Below, in pieces: positions 1 through 5,758 of a stretch of DNA of 16,291 nt. The stretch lies in contig JAEWKL010000907.1 of NCBI GenBank assembly GCA_023386115.1, positions 1 through 16,291 on the forward strand. The letters run 5' to 3'. This stretch comes from Pseudomonadota bacterium (GTDB lineage Bacteria; Pseudomonadota; Alphaproteobacteria; Rhizobiales; Beijerinckiaceae). The notes beneath the pieces were generated by a model. The model had not been told where the DNA came from. It did not search any database and saw only the letters and a list, made by a program, of their open reading frames with translations. A program made the position numbers and the translations under genes. Each line of letters begins with the position of its first letter. Within the stretch, counting starts at the first letter, position 1.

Positions 1-22
1 CCCCCCGCCACGCACGAGGTTC

Positions 23-547
23 ATGCGGATGCGGATCATGATGGTGCCGGTGGTGCTCGCCGGCCTCGCGCTCGTGTCGGGCGCGGCCTGGGCGCAGGGC
101 GCCCGGAACGGGGGAGGCGACGGCGACCTCGCGGTGTTCAAGAAGGCGTGCTCGGGGTGCCACAAGTGGCATGGCGGCGGCGGCGGCGGCTATGGCGGCG
201 ACGCTCTGTCCCTGCGCAAGACGCAGCTCGACAAGGATCAGGTCGCCGAGGTGGTGCGCTGCGGCCGGCCCGGCACCGGCATGCCCTACCACCTGCGCGG
301 CGCCTACGATTCGGTGAAGTGCTACGATTCGCTGAAAGCGGACATGGGTACCGGCATGCCGCCGGAGACGGCGGTGTTCCTGCGCCCGGCGGAGATCGAC
401 GCGGTGGCCACCTACGTCACCACCCAGCTCAAGGGCAAGGGCGACCCGACGATCGAAGAATGCACCGCCTTCTTCGGCGCGACCTCCCGGGCCTGCGACA
501 TCTACCGCAAGAAGGAGGGCGCCAATGCCCCGACGGCTTCGCACTGA
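23..547 (+). CDS. Secreted c-type cytochrome, single haem
   Basis: Encodes 174 residues. The N-terminus is a signal peptide (basic MRMR, hydrophobic core about residues 6-22, likely cleavage after AWA at 24), so the protein should be periplasmic. CSGCH at residues 43-47 is the haem-attachment motif, with His47 as proximal ligand. A glycine-rich stretch (51-59) follows, then CGRPGTGMPYH (80-90), where Met87 is the likely distal ligand; Met112 in a second GTGMP is an alternative. Extra cysteines at 80, 100, 147 and 158 could form disulphides. The haem-Gly-rich-GRPGTGMPYH layout matches a small cytochrome family I recall from rhizobia and methylobacteria, often near quinoprotein dehydrogenases; the partner here would be left of the window. 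ATG at 29 is an alternative start with better spacing from GAGG at 16-19. The end overlaps the next gene by 23 bases, suggesting co-transcription. Electron donor and acceptor cannot be told. Confidence 0.9.
   Translation: MRMRIMMVPVVLAGLALVSGAAWAQGARNGGGDGDLAVFKKACSGCHKWHGGGGGGYGGDALSLRKTQLDKDQVAEVVRCGRPGTGMPYHLRGAYDSVKCYDSLKADMGTGMPPETAVFLRPAEIDAVATYVTTQLKGKGDPTIEECTAFFGATSRACDIYRKKEGANAPTASH
512..519 (+). promoter_or_regulatory. Ribosome binding site of the downstream overlapping gene
   Basis: AAGGAGGG lies five bases before the ATG at 525, inside the end of the cytochrome gene. This near-perfect Shine-Dalgarno fixes the start of the second gene despite the overlap. Confidence 0.75.
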
Positions 548-1151
548 CCTCGCCGCGCTCCTTGCGCTCGCCTGTGCCGGCCCGGCCCTCGCGGCCGGCC
601 CGGAGATCGCCGACCTGCGCGATCTCAGGGTCGGGATGCCGGTCTCGGAGATCTCCCCCAAAGGCTACGGCGATCTCACCTGCCGGGAGGGTCCGGCGCG
701 TACGCTCGCGGCCTGGAGCGACTGGCGCGCCTGCCCGGCCGACGCGACGGGACAACGCGCCATCGGCTTCACTTACGCCGACGCCACCACCCGCAACGGC
801 ACCCGGGTCGCCGGGCACCCGGCGCGGCTGACGCTGCTCGTCGGCGAGGAGGCGCGGGTCGCCGGGCTGGTGATCGAGACCGACGATGCGGTGCCGCTCT
901 ATCTGCGCAAGAAGGGCCACCTCCTCGGGATCCAGGCCCGCGGCCATTGGGGCGACGACGGCTGGACCTGCACCGAGGGCAAGCCCACCGGCGACGAGAC
1001 GCCGCTCGGCGAGACCTTCGTCAAGGAGGAGTGCCGCAAGAGCTTGGGCGCCAAGAGCGTGACGGTGACCCGCGACCTCTACGGCCACCAGGGCGCCGAC
1101 CCGCGGGCCTTCATCAGCCGGACGCGGATCGTGGTGGCGGCGACGCGGTAG
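525..1151 (+). CDS. Exported protein of unknown function with four cysteines
   Basis: Encodes 208 residues. I do not recognise a named family. The N-terminus is a clear signal peptide (MPRRLR, then a hydrophobic Ala/Leu core to about residue 23, cleavage likely after ALA before AGPEI), so the mature protein should be periplasmic. It has four mature cysteines (53, 70, 149, 170), which could make two disulphides, and no membrane segment after the signal. The opening of the mature part (DLRDLRVGMPVSEI) resembles the start of small periplasmic repeat or lipoprotein domains, but this is not enough to assign one. The start is set by AAGGAGGG five bases upstream. It overlaps the cytochrome gene by 23 bases and is probably translated with it, so a role tied to that cytochrome is plausible but unproven. 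Confidence 0.82.
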   Translation: MPRRLRTDLAALLALACAGPALAAGPEIADLRDLRVGMPVSEISPKGYGDLTCREGPARTLAAWSDWRACPADATGQRAIGFTYADATTRNGTRVAGHPARLTLLVGEEARVAGLVIETDDAVPLYLRKKGHLLGIQARGHWGDDGWTCTEGKPTGDETPLGETFVKEECRKSLGAKSVTVTRDLYGHQGADPRAFISRTRIVVAATR

Positions 1152-1178
1152 GGCCGTCCTGGCGAGCGGAGGGCTGAG

Positions 1179-1199
1179 GATCGGGAAGCCTCCCCGATC
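1179..1199 (+). terminator. Possible stem-loop terminator after the exported-protein gene
   Basis: GATCGGG (1179-1185) and CCCGATC (1193-1199) form a perfect seven-base stem with a seven-base loop, 28 bases after the stop codon. There is no T run, so it is at best a weak or Rho-assisted terminator. Confidence 0.3.
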
Positions 1200-1208
1200 G
1201 CGACGGTA

Positions 1209-1236
1209 TCGGGCGCAGCGCGAGAGCCGCGCCCGA
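1209..1236 (+). repeat. Second inverted repeat in the same gap
   Basis: TCGGGCGC (1209-1216) and GCGCCCGA (1229-1236) make a perfect eight-base stem around a 12-base loop. It lies ten bases after the previous hairpin and 96 bases before the dehalogenase start. It could help end transcription or structure the next leader. No T run follows. Confidence 0.3.
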
Positions 1237-1331
1237 GTGCAACGCCCGGGGTCGCGGCGGCGTTGTCCGGGTCGCCTGGCGCGGCTGCCCCGCGGCTGGG
1301 CGGTTTCGGCCATGATCCAACGGGACGCCGC

Positions 1332-2009
1332 ATGCCCCTCCCCGCCCCGCTCGACCGCGCCCAGGCCGTGGTCTTCGACGCCTACGGCACCCTCCTCGAT
1401 GTCCATTCCGCCGTGCAGCGCCACGCCGCCGCGATCGGACCGGAGGCGCAGCGCCTGTCCGAGACCTGGCGGCAGAAGCAGCTCGAATATTCCTGGGTGC
1501 TGTCGCTGTGCGGGCGCTACACCCCGTTCTGGACGCTGACCGAGCGGGCGCTCGACCACGCCCTCGCTCGGCACCCCGCGGTGGATCGCGCGATCCGGGC
1601 CGACCTGCTCGACGCCTACCGCTCGCTCGATGCCTAACCTGAGGTCCCGGACACTCTCGCGCGCCTGCGCCGGAACGGCCTCAAGACCGCGATCCTGTCG
1701 AACGGCGACACCGCCATGCTCGATGCGGCGGTGACGGCGGCGAAGCTCCACGAGCATCTCGACGCGGTGCTGTCGATCGATCCGGCCGGCATCTTCAAGA
1801 CCGCGCCGGCCGCCTACGACCTCGCGCCGCGCGCTCTCGACGTGGCGCGAGAGGAGATCGTCTTCCTGTCCTCGAACCGCTGGGACATCGCCGGGGCGGC
1901 GGCCTACGGCTTCGCCGCGGTCTGGGTCAACCGGACGGGGCAGCCCGACGAGTACCCGGACCTCGCGCCGGTCCGGGTGATCGCCTCCCTCGACGGCCTC
2001 CTGGCCTGA
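1332..2009 (+). pseudogene. L-2-haloacid dehalogenase (HAD type II) interrupted by an in-frame stop
   Basis: The frame from ATG 1332 to TGA 2009 encodes a full 225-codon HAD-superfamily dehalogenase, the family's usual length, but codon 102 (1635-1637) is TAA. On both sides the sequence stays in one frame and is intact. Family enzymes hydrolyse L-2-haloacids to D-2-hydroxyacids through an aspartyl-ester intermediate. All residues matching the classic active site are present: nucleophile Asp16 in VVFDAYGTLLD, Thr20, Arg47, Ser123-Asn124 in ILSNG, Lys156, Tyr162, and Ser180/Asn182/Asp185 in SSNRWD. Homologues usually read LDAYPEV where this has LDA-stop-PEV, so a single change of a Tyr codon to TAA explains it. 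Recent pseudogene, sequencing error or readthrough are all possible. The 101-residue upstream product would lack motifs II and III; re-initiation at ATG 1716 would lack the nucleophile. Confidence 0.88.
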
Positions 2010-2020
2010 CCAATGGACAT

Positions 2021-2088
2021 CTCACGAAACGCCCGCCGCGCTGACGCCGCCGACAGGACGTGACGACGGGGACTGGGAGTTTCGCGAG
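2021..2088. repeat. Interrupted inverted repeat in a convergent gap
   Basis: CTCACGAAAC (2021-2030) and GTTTCGCGAG (2079-2088) pair with one mismatch across a 48-base spacer, in the 85-base gap between the converging dehalogenase and symporter genes. It could act as a shared transcript end, but the spacer is long and there is no T run. Confidence 0.2.
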
Positions 2089-2094
2089 AGACGC

Positions 2095-3414
2095 TTACTC
2101 GCCGGCCACGGGCCGCGCCGCGCCGGGCAGCGTGTCGGCCGCGGTCGCGCCGCGGCGGTAGATCAGCAGGGTGGCAATGAGGCCGCAGGCCCCCGCGAAG
2201 GCCATCCACAGGCCCGGCGCCGCCTTGTTGTCGAGCTTCTCGATCAGCCAGGTCGAGACGACTGGGGTGAAGCCGCCGAACAGCGCGGTGGCCAGCGAGT
2301 AGGCGAGCGAGAAGCCGGTGGTGCGGACGTGCTTCGGGACGATCTCGGTCAGCGCCACCACCATCGCGCCGTTGTAGCTACCGTACAGGAAGGACAGCCA
2401 CAGCAGCGTGAGCAGCATGTTGGTGAATGAGATGTTGGAGGTGAGCCACGCCAGCGCCGGATAGGCGGTGAGCATCGCGAGCGCCGAGAAGGCGATCAGG
2501 ATCGGCTTGCGGCCGATCCTGTCGGACAGGGCGCCCATCACCGGCAGCCAGATCAGGTTCGACAGGGCGGTGCAGAAGGTGACGATCAGGCTGTCGGTCT
2601 CGGACAGCTTCAGCACGCTCTTGCCGAAGGTCGGGGTGTAGACCGTGATGGTGTAGAACGACACCGTGGTCATCACCACGAGCAGCATGCCGAGCGCCAC
2701 GATCTTCCAGTTCTGGCCGAGCGAGGTGAAGACTTCGCCGAGCGTCGGACGATGCTTCTGGTGCAGGAACTCCTGCGTCTCCTCGAGCGAGCGCCGGATG
2801 TAGAACAGGAACGGCACGATCATGCAGCCGATGAAGAACGGGATGCGCCAGCCCCACTCAGACATCTGGGCCGGGACCAGGGCGTGGCTCAAGGTAAAGC
2901 CGATCAGCGCCGCCACCATCACGGCGACCTGCTGGCTGCCCGACTGCCACGAGACGTAGAAGCCCTTGTGGCCCGGCGTCGCCATCTCGGCGAGGTAGAC
3001 CGAGACGCCGCCGAGCTCGACGCCGGCGGAGAAGCCCTGGAGCAGCCGGCCGATCAACACCAGGAACGGCGCCGCGAGGCCGATCGATTGATAGGACGGC
3101 ACGAAGGCGATCAGCACCGTGCCAGCGGCCATGATGCCGAGCGTCACGATCAGGCCCTGGCGCCGGCCGATCCGATCGACATAGGCGCCGAGGAAGATCG
3201 CCCCGAGCGGTCGCATCAGGAAGCCAGCGCCGAAGGTCATGAAGGTGAGCATGAGCGAGGCGAACTCGTTCCCGGCCGGGAAGAACGCCTTCGCGATGTG
3301 GCTCGCATAAATGCCGAACAGGAAGAAATCGAACATCTCCAGGAAGTTGCCGCTCGTGACGCGCAACACCGTGGCGACCTTCGATCCCTGCGGACCGTGC
3401 ACCGGACCTGCCAT
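2095..3414 (-). CDS. MFS citrate/tricarballylate-type proton symporter (CitA/TcuC-like)
   Basis: Encodes 439 residues, normal for the metabolite:H+ symporter family of the major facilitator superfamily, with about twelve membrane segments. The inter-segment 2-3 loop carries the MFS signature GAYVDRIGRRQG (76-87), and a second copy, GALSDRIGRKP, lies between the halves. N-terminal MFDFFLFG (about 27-34), FFPAGNEFASLMLTFMTFG, the GRLLQGFSAGVELGGV stretch and GFYVSWQSGSQQ closely resemble bacterial citrate and tricarballylate symporters as I recall them. It probably imports a di- or tricarboxylate with protons at the inner membrane; the exact substrate cannot be told. The frame is open upstream to 3564, but the start at 3414 fits the family and has GGGAGGAA just before it. 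It is divergent from an exported binding protein and convergent with the broken dehalogenase gene. Confidence 0.9.
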   Translation of the reverse strand: MAGPVHGPQGSKVATVLRVTSGNFLEMFDFFLFGIYASHIAKAFFPAGNEFASLMLTFMTFGAGFLMRPLGAIFLGAYVDRIGRRQGLIVTLGIMAAGTVLIAFVPSYQSIGLAAPFLVLIGRLLQGFSAGVELGGVSVYLAEMATPGHKGFYVSWQSGSQQVAVMVAALIGFTLSHALVPAQMSEWGWRIPFFIGCMIVPFLFYIRRSLEETQEFLHQKHRPTLGEVFTSLGQNWKIVALGMLLVVMTTVSFYTITVYTPTFGKSVLKLSETDSLIVTFCTALSNLIWLPVMGALSDRIGRKPILIAFSALAMLTAYPALAWLTSNISFTNMLLTLLWLSFLYGSYNGAMVVALTEIVPKHVRTTGFSLAYSLATALFGGFTPVVSTWLIEKLDNKAAPGLWMAFAGACGLIATLLIYRRGATAADTLPGAARPVAGE

Positions 3415-3417
3415 GCT

Positions 3418-3425
3418 TTCCTCCC
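3418..3425 (-). promoter_or_regulatory. Ribosome binding site that decides the symporter start
   Basis: Read on the minus strand this is GGGAGGAA, with its GGAGG core five bases before ATG 3414. It supports this start over upstream starts in the same frame, up to 3564, which would add 50 charged, non-conserved residues. Confidence 0.7.
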
Positions 3426-3475
3426 GGATGCGGGCTTCCTCGTCTGCCTCCTCTCTACCGCCATCGCGAGTACGT

Positions 3476-3481
3476 TTGACA
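3476..3481 (+). promoter_or_regulatory. Possible -35 box in the divergent control region
   Basis: TTGACA, the consensus -35 hexamer, lies in the 188-base gap between the divergent symporter and binding-protein genes, 121 bases before the latter's ATG. Spacing of 17-18 bases leads only to GAAATC or AAATCC, a poor -10. The surrounding short A-rich stretch (3482-3493) stands out from the GC-rich flanks and may serve promoters in both directions. Confidence 0.3.
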
Positions 3482-3534
3482 GAAAAATCTAATCCCGCGA
3501 AATCCGCGCCCGGTGGTATGTCGCGTCGGAGAGT

Positions 3535-3566
3535 CGGTGGGACTGCCTGTCGGCTGCCGCCCACCG
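3535..3566 (+). repeat. Inverted repeat in the binding-protein leader
   Basis: CGGTGGG (3535-3541) and CCCACCG (3560-3566) are perfect seven-base arms around an 18-base loop, 36 bases before ATG 3603. This could be a leader stem-loop or chance in GC-rich DNA. Confidence 0.25.
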
Positions 3567-3602
3567 CCAGAGGCCGCGGACGGACGCCGCCGGGGAGGAA
3601 TC

Positions 3603-4403
3603 ATGACCACGACGACACCGAGCCGGAGAACCGCCCTCGCCTGTCTGGCCGCCGGCCTGCTGGCCGGGCTCGTCGCCGCCGGCCCGGCTCGGGCGGCGGA
3701 GATCCGGGTGATGATCTCCGGCGGCTTCACCGCCGCCTACCAGGCCCTGGTGCCGGGCTTCGAGGCGAAGACGGGTCACAAGGTCGAGACCGCGTACGGC
3801 CCCTCGATGGGCACGGCGCCGGAGGCGATCCCCGTGCGCCTGGCACGGGGAGAACCGGCCGACGTGCTGATCATGGTCGGCTACGCCCTCGACGGCCTCG
3901 ACAAGGACGGGAAGATCCTTGCGGGCAGCACGATCGCGCTCGCCGATTCCCGCATCGGCCTCGCGGTGAAGGCCGGGGCGCCGGTGCCGGACATCCATGA
4001 CCTGGAGCACTTCAAGCAGGCGCTGCTCGCCGCCCCCTCGATCGCCTATTCGGACAGCGCCAGCGGCGTCTACATCGAGAAGGAGATGTACCGGAAACTC
4101 GGCCTGCACGACCAGCTGGCGGGCAAGAGCCGGATGATCGTCGCCGAGCGCGTCGGCAATGTCATCGCCCGGGGCGATGCCGCGTTCGGCTTCCAGCAAC
4201 TGAGCGAGCTGAAGCCGGTCAAGGGCATCACCATCGTCGGGCCGGTCCCGGCGGAGGTTCAGCAGGTGACGGTGTTCTCGGCCGGGATCCCGAAGGGCGC
4301 CGCGCATCCGGAGGAGGCGAAGGCGCTGATCGCCTGGCTCTCCGCGCCGGAGAACGCCGCGACGGTGGCCGCGACGGGACTCGACCCGATCAAGGCGCGC
4401 TAA
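3603..4403 (+). CDS. Exported ModA-like solute-binding protein, no transporter partners visible
   Basis: Encodes 266 residues. The N-terminus MTTTTPSRRTALACLAAG with cleavage near ARAAEI is a signal peptide. The mature part opens with EIRVMISGGFTAAYQALVPG and GYGPSMGT-like features of the type II periplasmic binding proteins related to ModA (SBP_bac_11-like). Later landmarks are GEPADVLIMVG, SDSASGVYIEKEMYRKLGL and an AFGFQQLSEL stretch, all usual for this group. It should bind a small anion or carboxylate in the periplasm. No ABC permease or ATPase lies beside it, so it may be an orphan, serve a distant transporter, or deliver or sense a ligand for the divergent symporter; that link is inference. 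GGGGAGGAA at 3592-3600 sets the start over upstream in-frame codons. The ligand is not identifiable, and the group includes members that do not bind molybdate. Confidence 0.87.
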   Translation: MTTTTPSRRTALACLAAGLLAGLVAAGPARAAEIRVMISGGFTAAYQALVPGFEAKTGHKVETAYGPSMGTAPEAIPVRLARGEPADVLIMVGYALDGLDKDGKILAGSTIALADSRIGLAVKAGAPVPDIHDLEHFKQALLAAPSIAYSDSASGVYIEKEMYRKLGLHDQLAGKSRMIVAERVGNVIARGDAAFGFQQLSELKPVKGITIVGPVPAEVQQVTVFSAGIPKGAAHPEEAKALIAWLSAPENAATVAATGLDPIKAR

Positions 4404-4537
4404 CCCCCGATTCACGACAAGGGAGAATGCGAGGGATCGGATTCACCACCTCTTCACGCCGCCAGATGCCTGATGAGCCTCACACAACAGGTCTCGCGCC
4501 GCCCTCGCACGGGGCGGCCAAGCGGGCGGGGACGGCA

Positions 4538-5299
4538 TCATGCGGCAGGGTCGGACACCCGGAGCAGCGGCGCGGCTTTCTGCGCCGCTGCTCCGGCAGG
4601 AGACGGGCGGACATCAGCGCTACCTCGCAGCCCCGGGCTACCATCCGGGCGCCCTGGTGATCGCGACTTTGGGCCCGGCGCTCGGGGCGGCGATCGTGGC
4701 GGTGATCGCGCTGGGGTTGCGGGTCTCGCTGTGACGCGGCCGGCGGGTCGCGTCGGGAGTTCCGTGCGGCGCGCCGGGTTCTCCAACCGGGAGAGGCACC
4801 GGGGCGGGAACAGGAGGAGCGCGAGAAAGGCGAGCCTCGCCGATTCTCCGGCAGCGTCGAGATCATCGACCGCGGTGCGCGCGGTGCGGATATATGCCTC
4901 CACCTCGGCTGGTGTCACACGATAAGCTGGATCGTAGTCCGCCGACATCCTTTGCTCGTTCAGCGTCACGAACGCCTCGCAATATCCGACGATCGACCGA
5001 TCCCATCCACTATCAGGGACATATCTCTGATATTTCGTCGACGGCTTGTGCTTGGTGATTTCCTGGCAGAGGGATTTCATCTTGCCATGATCGATCGACC
5101 GGTAGGCAAGGCTGTAGGGGATCGTCCCCCGTCTAGCCTCGCCCGAGATCAAGTCGGCCGCGGCGATGAGGCCTGCATGAAAGACGGCGTAGTAGGCGGT
5201 GGACACCGCACGGCGCAGGTCGGTCGAGCGAGCCCGATCCGCGCCGTCGCTCGCGGCGAGGCGTTCCGCCTGCTCAAGCAGATGCGCGATATCGAGCAC
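4538..5299 (-). CDS. HEPN-domain protein with an odd C-terminal tail
   Basis: The frame encodes 253 residues. Residues 1-167 look like a helical HEPN-type domain: STAYYAVFHAG (33-43) matches the family's AYY-x-x-FHA helix, and LNEQRMSADYDP (113-124) matches the late R-x-x-ADY helix, followed by the final helix to FLALLLFPPR. HEPN proteins are often RNA-cleaving toxins or parts of defence systems. The textbook R-x4-6-H RNase motif is not evident; RSIDH (67-71) has only three residues between Arg and His, so catalysis is uncertain. Residues 168-253 are Pro/Arg-rich, with near-random third codon positions, and look like readthrough past a lost stop. The start is GTG 5299, which overlaps the upstream 103-residue gene by 26 bases and has CGGAG about ten bases before it. 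GC is lower than in neighbours (28 of 60 bases at 4981-5040). Confidence 0.72.
   Translation of the reverse strand: MLDIAHLLEQAERLAASDGADRARSTDLRRAVSTAYYAVFHAGLIAAADLISGEARRGTIPYSLAYRSIDHGKMKSLCQEITKHKPSTKYQRYVPDSGWDRSIVGYCEAFVTLNEQRMSADYDPAYRVTPAEVEAYIRTARTAVDDLDAAGESARLAFLALLLFPPRCLSRLENPARRTELPTRPAGRVTARPATPARSPPRSPPRAPGPKSRSPGRPDGSPGLRGSADVRPSPAGAAAQKAAPLLRVSDPAA
4540..4734 (+). CDS. Possible small membrane protein opposite the HEPN tail
   Basis: This short frame encodes 64 residues. The last 25 or so (ALVIATLGPALGAAIVAVIA then LGLRVSL) form one convincing membrane segment, and its codons there end almost always in G or C, as in real genes of this genome, unlike the opposing HEPN tail. 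The first 20 codons cross a strong hairpin and look less gene-like, and there is no good ribosome binding site before ATG 4540. It may be a small membrane protein, or a remnant of one. The family is not recognised. It and the HEPN tail are unlikely both to be coding. Confidence 0.3.
   Translation: MRQGRTPGAAARLSAPLLRQETGGHQRYLAAPGYHPGALVIATLGPALGAAIVAVIALGLRVSL
4559..4596. repeat. Long near-perfect hairpin without T run
   Basis: The arms 4559-4573 and 4582-4596 are 15 bases and perfectly complementary; the core is GGAGCAGCGGCGC with its complement. One G-T and one further G-C pair extend it to 17 pairs around a CTTT loop. No T run follows on either strand, so it is not a classical intrinsic terminator. 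It sits between the binding-protein gene and the oppositely transcribed HEPN gene, and could be a dispersed palindromic element or a transcript-end structure. Confidence 0.55.
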
Positions 5300-5585
5300 G
5301 GCTCAGCTCCGGCGCATCTTCCAACCTGGCGAAGCTCACGAGTGGAAATCTCAGATCGCCGGACCGTGACATCATTTGCCTGATACTCACCATGATGTCG
5401 ATGAGCTGTCGTCCGCTGATCTCGGCGATCGTCGAGCCGGGAAACAGAACGACGATCTTGACGGCATCGTCCCCGTCGAAGGTGGATGTCTCCTGAAGCC
5501 AGGCATCCACCGGCACATCGTTGCCGACGACGTGCTGCGTGGCCTCCTTCACCAGCCTGGCCGTTTCGCCGAGTGGGCGCTCCAT
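5274..5585 (-). CDS. 103-residue protein upstream of the HEPN gene, family unknown
   Basis: Encodes 103 residues, no signal peptide or membrane segment, probably cytoplasmic. I do not recognise a family. Visible features: a beta-like VKIVVLFPGSTIAEISG stretch (about 43-59), a helix QLIDIMVSIRQMMSRSG, then RFPLVSF, suggesting a small alpha/beta fold. A minimal nucleotidyltransferase, the usual HEPN partner, needs a G-S motif before paired acidic residues; that order is not seen, so it is not a clear MNT antitoxin. The start at 5585 has AGGAGGGAGG just upstream (5591-5600), a strong ribosome binding site. Its end overlaps the HEPN start by 26 bases, so the two are probably translationally coupled. 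Order, overlap and lower GC suggest a two-component toxin-antitoxin-like cassette, by inference. Confidence 0.7.
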   Translation of the reverse strand: MERPLGETARLVKEATQHVVGNDVPVDAWLQETSTFDGDDAVKIVVLFPGSTIAEISGRQLIDIMVSIRQMMSRSGDLRFPLVSFARLEDAPELSRARYRASA

Positions 5586-5758
5586 CGGCCCCTCCCTCCT
5601 GCCATCCGCACGCGACGCGGACGATCGGTGATCTGTCGCGCGATCCTACGTGAACGTGTGGCGAAGATCATGCCCGCCACGAGGCGTTCGGGCGCGACTG
5701 TCTCCCGCGCCAATCGGCCGAATTGCCGAACCCCGCCCCGGCCCGCCATTGATGCCCC

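Noticed and set aside
429..1757. A 442-codon open frame on the minus strand
   Set aside because: It crosses two plus-strand genes with signal peptide or catalytic motifs and has no recognisable domain.
4559..4596. Intrinsic terminator for the binding-protein or HEPN gene
   Set aside because: No T run follows on either strand and it lies within open frames; kept only as a hairpin.
5274..5585. Minimal nucleotidyltransferase (MNT) antitoxin
   Set aside because: The G-S motif followed by paired acidic residues is not present in the needed order.
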